Assembly: GCA_006384855.1 (NCBI GenBank)
Contig: VCJN01003597.1
Coordinates: 1-64,000 of the forward strand
Direction of reading: 5' to 3'
Source: Tetraselmis striata
Lineage: Eukaryota; Chlorophyta; Chlorodendrophyceae; Chlorodendrales; Chlorodendraceae
Length of the DNA: 64,000 nt
Position numbers and translations under genes: made by a program. Of this stretch, positions 31,760-44,152 are shown piece after piece. The notes under the pieces were generated by a model. It had not been told where the DNA came from. It ran no database searches and saw only the letters and a program-made list of their open reading frames with translations. Position 1 is the stretch's first letter. Every line of letters begins with the position of its first letter.

Positions 31760-33155
31760 CATCTGGCTGCTACAAGCAGCGCCGCCAGGATGGCTGCGGA
31801 GTGCGGACGCAGAGGATGGCGGGCAACGTCGTGCGTGGGCGCCTCGGGCCCAGCTTCCTAGCCGGCATCTTGGCGGACGGGGAGAAGCTTCAGCTCGTTT
31901 ACCTCGATGCCCTCACTGTTGCGCATATGACGACGGCGCTGTTGAATTCGACCCGGCATGGTACTTTGAGACATGTCACGGCGATGGCTGCCGCAAGCAG
32001 GCTGGCCCAGGCGTCGGACGTCCCTGACCGGAAAGGAGGCATACCTACCTACGCCTATAACACACGTGTGAGCCATGTCAAGCGCGCCCCGCCCTCCTTG
32101 TCTCTCCTGCCTACTCCAGCACCTATGATGAATTGTCTTACTTTCTTCATTGCTGAATTGTTGTCATGCTCGCCACTCGCGCTTAATATCTATGCGTTGA
32201 TGTTGTCCTCGCAGGTGGGTCCAATCTGTCCATGGTCCTTTTCGTGGATGAGGAAGGAATGACAAAACTATCGTGCGGGACGACCCATACATCAACCAGG
32301 TGCGCATATTATATGCATCATGATAACATGTTGCAACACCACTTGATTGTATGCTGCATGGCTGACGCATCCTCAACACTAAACTTGGCATATGTTGATG
32401 TTACAGCTGCGCAAAGACCCGATGTTCACCGCGATGCAGTGGGATACATTTGACGCATCCCGGGGAACTGTCACCAACAGTGGCGTCCATGCGATCAAAG
32501 ATGATGGCTCTCACTAGTGTAGAGAGACCATGGCCGGTCAAAAGCCGGACGAGGCTGGCACACTATCACTAGTAAGCCCGCGCCAGCGCTCTGAGTGAGA
32601 GTGTTAGGAAGGATTCTGAGTGTGTGTTTGGTATCATATGCATGCATATGCATATTCATGCATGAAGCGCCGGCACAAAGTGTAAAAGGTAATATTTGCT
32701 GTAAATATTGATGTTCTGCGCTCCAGCCCGAGCATGCCCTCCATTGATCGTGATTGTGATACTTGCGTATGATACAGATGCCCCTCATGGTAACCACGAA
32801 GGAGCAAGTGGAGAACATCTTTGTTGCTTGCGCCATACTGCACAATACGTTGCTTACGTATGACGGGCTTGACACCATCGGGCAGTTCGAGGACGACTGG
32901 GAGCCACTCCCTTTCGAGAATGACCCTATGCAGTCCTCCGCAACCGCGGTGCATGAGGCTGGGGGGCAATGGACGACAACCCGAGCTTTGCTAGTTTCCC
33001 AAAGGCGCGGGTTGATGCAGACGTCGCTGATGGAGATGCACGTTGCAGGTTGTCCATTGCGGAACAACTTGTCAGATATGGTTCCCTTGCCTGCATCTAA
33101 TGAGGAGGTAGAGGTAGACAGGGACTACGCTCAACGCCAAGAAACTATAGCTTAG
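31760..33155 (+). pseudogene. PIF/Harbinger-type (DDE_Tnp_4) transposase relic
   Basis: Three pieces are recognisable in order. After a CGCAG at 32214 a segment reads WVQSVHGPF and then, shifted, RNDKTIVRDDPYINQ, ending at a GTGCGC donor (~32302); this matches the G..ND.TIV..D block. After TTACAG at ~32406 comes LRKDPMFTAMQWDTFDA and a degenerate AIKDDG in place of the usual CDGGY, followed by a stop. The C-terminal exon (~32763-33155) reads KEQVENIFVACAILHNTLLTYDG, the family's helix with C-x-LHN. The N-terminal part is unclear. It carries at least one frameshift and one early stop, so it is inactive. Confidence 0.6.
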
Positions 33156-33398
33156 CATGTTAACTATTGTTTGAATAAGCGTCCGCTCCTAAAACTAAAG
33201 CATGCTGTTAATTGCCGTTCAATGCATGAGAGGCGTGCCTATGGCTGCCCCGGCCCCAGGCACGCACTGTTGTAAAGATTGTTTGGTGGTTACCAATACT
33301 TCACTTCTCTGAGCCAGTGCTTAATGCCTCTGTCATGGTGGACTGTGACGGGGTGGGCATGTTTTCCTCCGTGTTCTTTGCCAGGAGTTCAAGTGCCT

Positions 33399-34329
33399 CA
33401 CTCGTCGAAACGGGGTCCGCTTAAGCGCGCTTAATACAGTACTTCTACTGTATTCGTACACAGTAGACATGTAGACCACACACACCAGCCGAACCTATCC
33501 TCACTTCACGCTCACCCAGGCACCACTACCTGTCATCCTCATCTCGTCACTCTTCGTCAATTATGTGGAGGGAGACTAGTCTGCCGCGAACCAGGGAGCA
33601 TCGGCGATGGCGGACGAGGCGGTGGCGGAGGACAGCTCCGCCGCGGTAAGCACTGCAACGGAGCTGTGCTCCTGATCAAAGCCAAAACATATGTGGTAAC
33701 CCCCCCCCCCCACACACACACACAACACACTTGAAGACTTTACGCCCCCCCTTTACTGATGGCTGATGTTTGCTGACTACCGCATGCTCCCCACCCGCAG
33801 ACCATCAAAGTAAAAAGATCGCCATAAGGATGTGTCAAAAAGTCGAAGTCAAAAAGACACTTTGCGCCGATGTGTGCGCCCGCTTTGGCAAGGCAGCGCT
33901 AACGTTCATCACCAGGTTCGCCAGCGTATGCCCCTTCTTCCTTCTCCCTCATTTCTGAATTAGCTAGGATTGCTTTTTGTGTGTTGGGCTCACAGATTGA
34001 GTGCGAGCGCGTGTTCTCTCTTGCTGGTCTTATCAACCATGCACTTGAGAAAGAGACTGAACATGGATAACATTGGTGTCTGCATCTTTGTTCAGAAGAA
34101 TCTAGACATTTATGCCAAGGTCAGGGAGCTACTGGCGTCGTACTACGGGGAGGCTGCTTTCAGCGCCGTGGCAGCGGATCTACTCAAGCCATGCGGACAG
34201 GATTGGCTGGCCAGCAAGGTCCTTGAGGGCGAGGGCGAGGGGGAGGCCAGCCGCATTCAATGGGAAGCCGTGGAGTCCATGCTGGAGCAGTATGGAGCCG
34301 AGCCAGGGGATGAGGAGGCGGGGGATTAG
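33399..34329 (+). mobile_element. hAT transposon, internally deleted, 5' TIR present
   Basis: Starts with the TIR CACTCGTCGAAACGGGGTCC. A short first exon (ATG at ~33607, MADEAVAEDSSAA) ends at GCGG/TAAGC-type donor sequence. After an intron with a C/CA tract, the next recognisable part is the C-terminal hAT dimerisation region: following CTCACAG at 33995, ECERVFSLAGLI, and one frame over, RKRLNMDNIGVCIFVQKNL to a tail EQYGAEPGDEEAGD and TAG at 34327. The frame offset lies between ~34020 and 34050. The zinc finger and DDE core are missing. No right TIR was found. Confidence 0.6.
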
Positions 34330-34839
34330 AGGGGTTTTTATGGCATCATGCTTTTTTACGCGTGTTTCATTATGCATGCGTTGGGACATCATCGTTGTAC
34401 ACACACAAATGTAGGCTTTTCCCCTATGTAGGCAATTTAACGATATATGTATTGCGACTTCCACCACGATTGCTGCCCCTCGGCATCCGCCATGGCAGCC
34501 CCTTTGCCCTTCACTGTCCCGCCCTTCCCTATAATCAGCAGTTTCAGTGCCACCGCAGCCTATAATATTGCCGCCCGTTGACTGCAGCGTGCGCTGCAGC
34601 CTGCATTACTGGAAAGTGGACTGCAACCCAACCCTGGTAAGTACGCCACTATACCGGTGCAGCTAAGAGTGCGCTGCGGGGGGGGGGGGGGGGGGGGGCT
34701 ACAGAGCACACCCGCCCACCACATCAACCAGCTCAATTGGCAGGATATAGGCGCATACACCATCCCGCGGCCAGTGGCCCGGGTCAGCTACGGGGATGGG
34801 AGTGTACGGGCGGTAGCCGGGGCGGCGGACTTGGGGTGT
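34330..34839. other. No gene seen; G tract at 34679-34698
   Basis: Sequence between the hAT and piggyBac relics, with GACTGCAGCGTGCGCTGCAG (imperfect palindrome at ~34578) and a long G run. No supported coding frame. Confidence 0.35.
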
Positions 34840-35560
34840 GCCGCCCTAGCCGGCGCGGGCGTGCTTCAGGCGGCGGATGGCGGTCTCGTCGCAGTGGGGA
34901 TGGTGCTCCCAACAGTCTCGGCTGTGCACCGAGATGGGCATGCACAAGGCGATGCCGCACTACACGCAGTAGCACGAGCTCCAATGCCCCTCGCCCTTGT
35001 CACGGTAGCAACGGCAGCACCTCGACTGCTTCCCGCGGCCGTTCGCGTATCGCCTGTGGTTGCCAGGGGCGTGCTGGTCGTTGGTGTCCAGGTAGCACTT
35101 GGGCGCGATAGATGGCGAGGCGGTGGCCGGCGGGACGGGATGGCGCCAGGTCTCCCTCCAGTCATGGCTGGCTGTTTTGCGACTCGGCAGACATGTCAAG
35201 GTTGTCGGCATGCATGGGCTCGGTCGCTAAGATAGAGGATGGGGAAGAGGTGAGTCGCAATGATGGATGGGATCTCGGTGGGGGAGTCGGTGTCGGAAAC
35301 GGCACGGCTTGTAACAATCCTTCCACGACTGCCACCCAACGCACTCGCATTAGCAGCAGCGGCTTGGCGGGGCGGCACGAAAGGGCCGACGTCAGTCATT
35401 TGACCTCGTGGCGCGGAGGCAACCGAGGGAGGGGTGCGACCAGCAATAGCTTGCTCGCGGCGGAGTGTCTGGCCGGGCTCTTGGGCATCAGCCGGGGCGT
35501 CGTCCCAGCGGACCATCCATTTGCCATCACCGACTTGGGAACGTTGCCGAACATCCGAGC
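34840..35560 (-). pseudogene. piggyBac-like transposase, internally deleted
   Basis: On the minus strand the N-terminal part (~35560-35200) is low complexity with WMVRWDDAPAD. It runs into a C-terminal part (~35211-34850) reading HRRYANGRGKQSRCCRCYRD, HWSSCYCV, an in-frame TAG, then CGIALCMPISVHSRDCW. The Cys pattern C-x2-C...C-x-C-x2-C...LC matches the cysteine-rich C-terminal finger of piggyBac transposases. The DDE core is absent. Terminal TTAA sites were not resolved. Family call rests on the Cys-rich finger alone. Confidence 0.45.
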
Positions 35561-36059
35561 ACGCTAGCACCGACGTTGGTCGCCGCTCAGGGGTTAACAT
35601 ACATGGGGCCTCGCTCGGCGGGCTGATACATACACGAGCGCCTTTGGTGACGGAGGTCCTCATAGCGGCGGGCGGGTGGCTGGACAGGTGGTTGAGCGAG
35701 TAAGGATATTTTAAAAGTTTAAAAAGGGCAAAACGGTGCTGATCACTTTTTGGCGGCCGGCATGCTTTATTTACCCCGGGGGATATCAAGACAGGCCCTT
35801 CGGGCCCCCCGTAGGCTAGTGTAAATACTCCAACTATGTTTGGCATGATGCCATTTGGGCCTCTCAAATTTGCGTGATATGTACAAAAATGTTGGATATT
35901 GCTCGACCTTGGTTTCATGCCTATGTCTCTCTTTTGCTAGCAACCTTTCATAGTTGCTGTAAGTTCTGCTTGTAGTTGTAGCGTGCTGCGCACGTGTTTA
36001 AGCCCTAAGTGAAAAAACAACAATGTTGGATACAGGGTATACCTGTATTCATATATCTG
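35561..36059. other. Spacer before R162 copy 3, no gene seen
   Basis: Contains AT-rich sequence and GGGCCTGTCTTGATATCCCC-like words on the minus strand. No supported frame or RNA. Confidence 0.3.
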
Positions 36060-39000
36060 ACAAATATCCCTTGAAGCAGGTTCTGTGGAGGACGGGGAGG
36101 GGAACCCTAAGAACACAGCTCTAATCATGCTGCCCGTAAAATTTGGGGCAGTGCTACGGTGTACCCTGTACCTGTACCGCCTGGACCGTGCGCACCAGGT
36201 AGCAGTCCCGTACTGATGGACCCCGATGTAATAAAATGTACCCTGTACAATAACCGCCCGGTCCGCCGGTAGCAGTGCCGCTTTTAGGCGGTATCGGTTA
36301 TTCGTTTATTTATCTTTTTTTTAATATAATGGTTTTAGCTCTGGAATGTTTTTAGTTGACCTTCTTTTAATTCACACCCGTACCCGGAGACGAAGGGAAT
36401 ATTTCGTGTCTACCCATTTTGTACGCGCGCGTCCATCTTCGTCGTTGTCGTATGGGTACTGGTACCTCGTACATGTAGCCTTGATGATGATATGCTGAGC
36501 AAGTACAGGTAGCTGGCGGGAAGACAAGCTGGCAGCATGATAAGCGAGGCTCCTTTATTCTGGCGGATGTGCCATCGTCGCCTGTAATACTTACGCCGCC
36601 GGCAACCTTACAAGCGCAAAGCGATCCCTACTTCCCCGGCCAACCTGTGTGAGACCGCGAAGCCAGGCGCAGCGTTGCATAGATAACTCTGGTTCTGCAT
36701 CAAGCGGTGACGCCGCAACAACGGTTACGCCAGCAACATAGCCGGCCACGTGTTACGATCCGGCCAAACTCCCTTGGGCTGTTCGCTCATCGCCACGTTA
36801 CGCTCCAAGGAAGGCAGGGCGACTAGTTCAGCTACGACACATGTCAAGGACCACAGCCATATCACGGCCCACGCCAGCGGAGTACCACAATATGTGTGCT
36901 GAAATATGGCGCACGACTGGCGACAATATGACGTCGGTGCTATCGGGCGGCACTGGAAGTGACAAGAACTTCGCGGCCCGCCAACAGCAGGGCTCGACCG
37001 GCGCTGCCCCGTTGGCCAGGTCTGAGGCTCCGCCGACCAGACTGCACGCCCGTCTGGTCGACACACTGCCGCCCGGCGTTGATATAAACTGGCAATCTTG
37101 CGGCACTGGTGGAGACTACTCGCATCTTACTTGCAACACACCGAAGACTTTCTCAGAGCGAGGACGCGATGCGCTTTGCCGGCACAACGTCATCAGGCAG
37201 CAGCGCGTACGCGAGTGCAACCTTATCACCGACGCCTCTGATCCCATGGCATCACCCAGGCTGCACACAGTAACCAAGCTCGACCCTCAGTTCCAGAGCT
37301 CCCGGGACCTTTCGGCATTAATGCGCTAATCCAGTACAGTTCTACGTCGTCCATCTCCAGATTGCAAGCGTCCTCCTTGGCTAAGCGTGAAAAGCCCCCT
37401 AGGATCAATACATGGGCGAATAAAGGCCCCCGCAAAATGCATAATCGGAGCGAATATAAATACAGGGTGGCTTAGAGGTATCACCCGATCCAAAGCCGGG
37501 ATCCTGGCCAGGTCCTCATGTGTATTATGTAGCAAATAATTTCAGATGTAACTTCCTCTATTGTATTCCGCGGTCCTCCTAAGCCATGGGAATCACACCG
37601 TCTTGTAAGAAAGAGCGTAAGTCTGGACAGCATCATCAGGACTTAGCTACCTACAAACAAGGCTGTCAGGATACACCTAGACCCGATCAACCGGCACCAA
37701 CTAACCTTCAGGTGATCTGGCAATGCTGGAATTTCATCGGATTGCTAGCATCTGCGATTATGCTCGCTGTGTCCATTGTAAACTGATCTTTGCGTGCGAA
37801 GAGTTCCTTTGATGCTCTGCTCTGAAAGAATGCTTAAATTGAAACTGACATATGTTACACCCGAAACACGCGCTGTCTATGGACAAGCTGTCTTTCCCCA
37901 GCATCAGGGAAAGGCCCGCGCCTGGCCAACCCGCATAGGGTCCACGTCGAAGAGCGATGGGCGGAGCCTCCAAAGGCCATGTGGCTATGTTGCAGCGGTA
38001 CTATTCCTGCGCCAATAGTACTGGCACACGTAATTTAGTGTTTTGTACATAGGGGCCAACTTATACGCGCTACGCGCACGGTGCACGCGTTCATAGAAAC
38101 ATGCGACCACACTGTGACTGCCCGGAAATGCGTTTTCCCGCCGTTTTTACTCCACCGGATCTCGCAGCCTGCTCCAGCGCTCCGCTCCACTGGCGCCGGC
38201 CAAGCGACTAGAGCTGCCATCTCCCGCCTTGAGCTGTTGCCACCGGTGTCCTCGGACTCCTCCGAGGCTCGGAGCGAGGTGAAGGCGGGAGAAGCACCCT
38301 GCTCCACGCTGGCGGTCATAGAGAGCATGCTGCATAAAATGATAAGTTGTGCTGGCAATATAATGAGCAATGTATATGACATGATAGTACCGAATGCCAT
38401 CCCGATTCCTTTTTAGTGGCAAAGTAGCTGATGTATATTTTAGTCGTGATGCTTCATCGGCGGTCAGGCTTGCCCGGCTTCTGGCTCACACATGCAAGTG
38501 AACACAGGTCGATACAAGCAAACAGTATATGAAGCTGGCATGTCACAGTGGATGAACGCCAAGAGCGCCATCGTCATGCACATGTTTTTAATGCTTACAT
38601 TGTTTAATCACTTGTGACCACATACCACTTCTGTAATACTTTGACGTGGGTAATGCGAATAGTCTTGTACCACCCTAAGGATCTAGGTATTTGTGGCGAA
38701 TATCGACGAAAAGGACTCGCCGACTCAAATTAACTGCCGGCCCGCTCAGGAATGCAACGATGCTGCATTACAGCAGGGATGGGGGGCTGGATGGAACCGT
38801 TGAAATGAAGCCCAGTCTTGAGGGAAGAAGAGCCAAAAGGGCGGAGGCTACAAAATGGGGGGACAGGCGCTCCTAGCTGCCACGGTGCGGCGCAGAGCCG
38901 GAACTCCGTAAGGCTCAGCAGCAAAACCCCTGCGGTAGGGCGAGAGGGGGCGGGAGCTGCAAAGGAGCTTGCGGCGGGCTGCCAGCCTGACTAGCCACCC

Positions 39001-40690
39001 CTCTACCTGCACCTATTCAGCTAAAGCTGCTCAGCGGTCGGCCTAAACCATTATTCCATGGGCCCATCGCCATGCCTGCCTGCCACATTTCTTCGCCCAG
39101 AGACGGCGACCATTGGGAAAATGTCGTGATGGCACTGAACTCTTAGACTTCTATATTCTTAGTCTCATTGCACAACTTGCCTCAATGTTAGCAAGTAAAT
39201 TGATTTGATGGCGCGAAGATCACTAGGTAAACTAGTGAGCATAAGACTGGTAAAAGTCCAGAAACATAGAAGACATGTGCTCGGCTACGATACTGCTAGG
39301 ATACTCTCACAGCTGCCTTAGACGCGATACATAAATACCGTCGACTTGTTGTGTCACTGCATGGCTCTGCACGCCAATGTAAATCGTTATGTGGCAACTA
39401 TTGGTACGCAGGTCTATTCACTTCACACAGTTGATGCTATGTGTGTACCATCGGGACTGGGGGGGGACTGCAATAACATGTCCGATGAGACTTTGCTTCT
39501 TGTTGGCTACTTGGCTGCGCAGCCGCTTAGAAACTGTGCAGCGCAGCTAGATACGCAGCGCTCTTGGCGAGGGATGCCATGGTATTGAAGTCCACTTGCG
39601 CGGAGTGGGATTCACCGCTACACTATCGCAACGTGCTGATGTATATTGATCGGCAAGTCATTGCATGCACATCGCATACATAGCGTCATATTATGTATCC
39701 TAAGTAACCTTATAGTAACTACTGGCACTGATACTATATCCCGTCTGCGTTGGTAACTTGTCGCCCTGAATCAGGGTGCGTATCAAACCATCGCCCGAGC
39801 CATCGGCCATGCAGTCCGCCGCAACATCTGTCGCCTAGCAAGGACTAGTGCTTGAAGCCCTCGTTAGTAGCTGGGACCCCCCCCCCCCCCCCCCCCTTTC
39901 CAGGTACAGCTACACATATCCCAACTGCTTTTGCTAGTGGAGGGTTGGGTGTAGGGAAAGGGGGCTTGCTTGGGTGACCAGGCGGCAGGGCACACAAGGG
40001 GGTGGGGTGGGGGGGGGGGGGGGGGGGGGAAGCTGTCAAGTCCCACCTATCGAGACATGAGGCTAGCCACCCGATAGCTGTCGTCGCACCGTGATGCGCA
40101 GTCCCCACGAGGCAAGGGCGCGGCAGCCTGGGCGCGCGAAGATGCCAGCGGTTGTACCGGTACCGACGGTATACCCTCAGCGCGCAATGCCCAACACAGG
40201 CACTGCGCCAGCTCACACACTCGACGGAAAGCACTAGCCGTATGGGACCTTGAGGGTCAACAGGGCTTGCGGTGGCGGGGCTGGGGGCGTTCTTGCTGTG
40301 CTTCGTTTGGTGTGGCAGATAGCTGTGATGTTGGCGGCGGTGTACATGTTGTTGGCGGAGGTGTATTGAGTCGGAATGCGTTTCGATGCGGGCCTAGATC
40401 GGTCAAAGTATGGACCGCGGCCGAAGTATATAATATTGGGCTACAATGGGGTATGTCATCGAAGTATGGCTTGCCCCGCGGGGATACCGGTGACCGAGTG
40501 ATAATAATGGTATCGAGTGCCGCACGCGAAGTGCCGTAAGGATTCTGCGGCCTATGGAGATACTGATTTTAAACTTGCAAGCACCCTCGTCTGCCCGTAC
40601 TGACTCGTACAGGTGCGCGATTGCGGATTTATTACAGATAGTCGCTACTCTGCAGTGGCCGCCATGGCAAATTGGCCGCGGGTAACCAGT
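36060..40690 (+). mobile_element. R162 repeat, copy 3, most continuous copy
   Basis: Runs without a large insertion from the GGGGAGGGGAACCC landmark (36096) through the 162-codon frame (36841), the TAGACCCGATC landmark (37678), poly-G/C tracts (39460, 39879-39898, 40005-40029), and the GTGCCGCACGCGAAGTGCCG right-end landmark (40519). It ends near 40690, where CGAATT/CAAATTGGCCGCGGGTA repeats a sequence also found at the left end of copy 2 (20255). It is the best reference for the family. Confidence 0.65.
36841..37329 (+). CDS. R162 protein, copy 3 (162 aa, unknown function)
   Basis: Starts MSRTTAISRPTPAEYHNMCA and ends QSSRDLSALMR. Agrees with copy 2 at about 80% of residues and has identical length. 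Conserved GRDALCRHNVIRQQRVREC and DPQFQS blocks. The flanking 100 bp upstream has several indels among the copies, whereas this 489 bp has none. No transmembrane segment, signal peptide or known domain is seen. Confidence 0.5.
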   Translation: MSRTTAISRPTPAEYHNMCAEIWRTTGDNMTSVLSGGTGSDKNFAARQQQGSTGAAPLARSEAPPTRLHARLVDTLPPGVDINWQSCGTGGDYSHLTCNTPKTFSERGRDALCRHNVIRQQRVRECNLITDASDPMASPRLHTVTKLDPQFQSSRDLSALMR

Positions 40691-40928
40691 AGCATTACAA
40701 GGATTGCCACTAGCAAGCAACTCTACAGAATGCTTCAGCAATTTGCTTTTTGACGGCCGCCTACGGCTTGTTACGGAGCGTCGCGTACCCAAGCCTTTCC
40801 ATATTAAACCACAGTGCGGCATATAAAGGGGAACCCCGGGGCCAGCCAGGGTCTTCGGGGTGTTATCACATAACGAATACTGCACGAAACATATACGTTG
40901 TATGCCTGACAATATTCATTCGGGATTC
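40691..40928. other. Short spacer between R162 copy 3 and the recombinase element
   Basis: No gene. Contains GCGGCATATAAAGGGGAACC, a TATA-like word, without a transcript to assign. Confidence 0.3.
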
Positions 40929-41231
40929 TGATCTAAACTAGTTTATGGGGTTTCCATCCTTGACCTAACTGCTTTTTAGCTACAAGTGGTGCTCAGTGGT
41001 ACGGGAACTAGTAACTGTTGTTGCGCCCTTGCTTGTTGGGTGCAGCACGAGTAGACTTAAAAGCAGCCAGAACAGTTGAGCCTGCCATCTTCCAGTTTTC
41101 GCTGCGTTCCACGCAGCGATGTAAAAACTGTCTCGTAACCCGTTGCGAGCAAGGTCACCCCAGATTGTTCAAGACCACACCCGGCTCGCCACCCGAGTGT
41201 GACATTCTCGTCCGTACGTCCGTGCGTTACC

Positions 41232-42107
41232 ATGCCAGATGGAGAAGAACCCGTCGCTGAGCCGACGTTGGAGTCGCTGAACGCAGATATGAGGGCCCAG
41301 TCTTCATTACTGCGAGAGCTTGCTACAGCTGTGGCACAATTGACGGCTTGTGATCGCGTTGTTGATGGAGAGGGGGCACATGGCTCCGGCTCAGGGCAGC
41401 GTTTCGCGGGACAGCCGACAGGCAGCGGGGGAGCCGCAGAGCGCCCCGACTTGCTAGACCTAGCCCATAGCGGCCGTGTCGGAGCAAAATCCGTGAGTGC
41501 CGAGGATGATTACCTCGCGGTGCCAGAGCTACTGCAGAGAGCAGAGTCTGGTTACGAGGCCGTTCGACCGGTCAGCCGAGTGCCTGGACTTTTCCCTTTG
41601 AGCACCGACCTAACGAACGAGTACCTCAAGCAGGATGACCGGCGTCTGCCGGCCCAGGAGGAGTACTTGTGGATGTCGTGTTTCGGGGCCCACATGGCCG
41701 CCCTTTTCGTGGCGCTCGACGAGCTGCTACCTTACGTCCCCGCCACTAACCAGGACTTCACCCCCTACCTCGCGAGAGCTCGGAATCACGCCGAGGCCAT
41801 CGACAAGGCGTTTCGTTTTCGTCTAGCCTTCATGCGGAGGCTGAATGAGGTCAAGCGTGTGCACGGTGACCAAGGTGTTCTGGACGTGCTGCGAGCTCAG
41901 CATTTTCAGCCTGCTTCGGAGCATCTGGGTTCTGCGATTTTTGGGAACCTCATGAGGGACTACGAGCGTCGTGTCTTCGAGGCGACCGTTGCCAGCAGCG
42001 CCAAGGCGACCGCTACTTCTCGAGTAGCGGCTGCAGCTGCAGGACGCGGGCGTGGGCGAGGACGTGGCGGCGGACGTGGACGTGGCCGCGAAGGTGAGCA
42101 CGAGTGA
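41232..42107 (+). CDS. Gag-like protein of split-repeat element copy 2
   Basis: Starts MPDGEEPVAEPT. Almost the same as 16622-17497, with scattered conservative changes (for example the LNEVKRVHGDQGVLDV segment) and the same RGRGRGRGGGRGRGR tail. The open frame ends at the same stop as copy 1. Confidence 0.65.
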   Translation: MPDGEEPVAEPTLESLNADMRAQSSLLRELATAVAQLTACDRVVDGEGAHGSGSGQRFAGQPTGSGGAAERPDLLDLAHSGRVGAKSVSAEDDYLAVPELLQRAESGYEAVRPVSRVPGLFPLSTDLTNEYLKQDDRRLPAQEEYLWMSCFGAHMAALFVALDELLPYVPATNQDFTPYLARARNHAEAIDKAFRFRLAFMRRLNEVKRVHGDQGVLDVLRAQHFQPASEHLGSAIFGNLMRDYERRVFEATVASSAKATATSRVAAAAAGRGRGRGRGGGRGRGREGEHE

Positions 42108-42143
42108 CGGTGTGGGGCGCCGCTCGTCGGAGCTGCAGGAGCC

Positions 42144-43769
42144 TTGCGAGGCCACCTTTCGGTGACCGCCGCAAGACGCACCCTTGCAGCTCAAGGGCGG
42201 GATGAGCGTCCTGTGTCAGGACCTGACCCCCCCACCTTACAGACTTCATTTAGACCTTCCTCGGTGCGGCGCTTCTTACAGCTACAGCCGAGTGCGGCTC
42301 AACCATCCGCACGCCTGCGCATGGCGGCTCATCCACCCGCCTTTCTTACAACCCCATCTCTGCGTTCGTCGGTTGTTACACTACGTGTCACAACCGGTTC
42401 GCAACGACCAAGTTTCGCGCGTGTACGTTACGCACGTGACAGGCGCTACGAGCGCGAAGGGCGCGCGGGGCGGCCCTCTTACCTGAACCTAGCCCCGCAA
42501 ACCCGTACTGGAGCTACTGCAAACCCGTCCAGCAACTACCGGCCAACCGCCGGGAACCTAACCGTTGCTGCCGAGTACTTTGCGAACAGTAGCCGTGCCG
42601 GTGGAACTCTGTCAGTAAAACGACGCACTTACGTAATTGACGAGCCCGCAGCTATCGCTCCATGGGCTGCGTCACTGCGATCCCGACTGCAGGACGCGTT
42701 CGGCTCCGACGAGCTGGGCCAGCGGACGCTCGACCTGCTCTCCAGCTCCCTCAGCGCTCAGACCCTCAAGAGCTACGCCGGCAGGTTGTCTCAGTTCGCT
42801 GAGTTCTGCCACGACTCCGAGAGCATCAGTCCGCTGGAAGCGACTACTGCTACTGTTGTTCGGTACGTTGCCTGGATCGGGGAGCGAGGGCACATCGCAG
42901 CTAAATCGCTGCAGCCCTACCTGTCTGCCATCAACACCTTCTTCGAGCTGCACAACCTCGTCCCGATCGCCAAGGACAGCCTACACCTCACTTCAGCAAG
43001 ACGTGGGTTAATGTTGCGTCAGCGCCGACTGGACGCTGCCCCTTTGCGTGTCCCTCTGCCTGCGGATGTAGCTTACCGCTTCGTCTCAAAGGCCGAGCTA
43101 ATTGTGTCTGCTCCTTACCCAGAGTCCCACCTCGACTACCGAGCCCTCTTGGCCTCGGTTGTCAACTTCCTGTTCTTTGCCAGGGGCCTTAATGGCGTCT
43201 CCTGTCGAGTGCAAGATGTGCATGTCGACACCTACAACATCACCTTGCAGATCTACCGCGAGAAGGGTCGCGCTGGCCGGCGGGGACCCGACGACCTGCG
43301 CGTACTTCTCCTTCCAGTGTCCGAGCACCCTCGAGTGGCACGTCTCTTGCACCACTTCATCGACAACGTCCAGTTTGTCCCCCTGGTTACTGTTGGCTTG
43401 GCTGCCTCCAACTTCTGGGCTGTCAATGTGGCTGAGTAGTCAAAACCTTGGACTGCGGCTACGATGTCAGACTGGTTGTCTACAGCAGTCAACCTCGTCA
43501 ACGCTGCACCTCCTGCTGGCACTTCCTGGACTTCACACAGTCTACGCAAGGGCGCAGCCTCTGCAGCAAACGCCATCGGAGCGCCACTGTCCCACATCCG
43601 CTACCAAGGCGGTTGGGCCACTAACTCTGATGTCGTTCTGGACTACATCGACCCCAACGTTCTTCCTTCTCCTGGCGCGTGGTTCTTCTTTGGACACATC
43701 GCCCCCCTCCGCCACTTCCAAGTCCAACAGGACTCCGCAGCGGTGGCCTTCCCAGTGCCTCCTTCATGA
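42144..43769 (+). pseudogene. Tyrosine recombinase region of split-repeat element copy 2, broken
   Basis: Matches the copy 1 recombinase throughout, including the SHSLRKGAASAAN box and the GGWATNSDVVLDYIDP segment. It is broken, with about one break. Confidence 0.8.
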
Positions 43770-43822
43770 CTTGGCGCTACCCCTTCTCCGTCAATCCACC
43801 GCTCTCTACGTTCGCTCAAGAC

Positions 43823-44152
43823 TGGCAAAACCAGACTCAACTTTGAAATGATCTAAACTAGTTTATGGGGTCTCCATCCTTGACCTAACCGCTTTTTAGC
43901 TACAAGTGCTGCTCAGTGGTACGGGAACTAGTAATTATTCTTGCGCCCTGGTTGGGTGCAGCACGAGTAGACATAAAAGCAGCCAGAGCAGCTGAGCCTG
44001 CCATCTTCCAGTTTTCGCTGCGTTCCACGCAACGCCCCCCCTGACTCCGTTTTCCCTCCACGCTTTCGCTAAACCATCCTGCCAATTTCGGCTCTTGACC
44101 GTGTAAAACAGCCTGCGCGACCTTTTTGGCAAAACCAGACTCAACTTTGAAA
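43823..44152 (+). repeat. B1-A2-B2 block of split-repeat element copy 2
   Basis: TGGCAAAACCAGACTC...TTTGAAA occurs at both ends of the block, with A2 (TGATCTAAACTAGTTTATGG) directly after B1. Confidence 0.8.

Larger units (their letters stand above)
40929..44152 (+). mobile_element. Split-repeat tyrosine-recombinase element (PAT/TOC-like), copy 2, broken
   Basis: Same order as 16323-19543: A1 from 40929, gag-like frame, recombinase region, B1 43823-43848, A2 from 43849, B2 to 44152. Length 3224 bp against 3221 bp for copy 1, and near-identical over the coding part. A1 and A2 differ at roughly ten positions in ~185, more than in copy 1, so it is somewhat older or recombined. It is broken, with about one break. 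No RT region here either. Confidence 0.82.
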
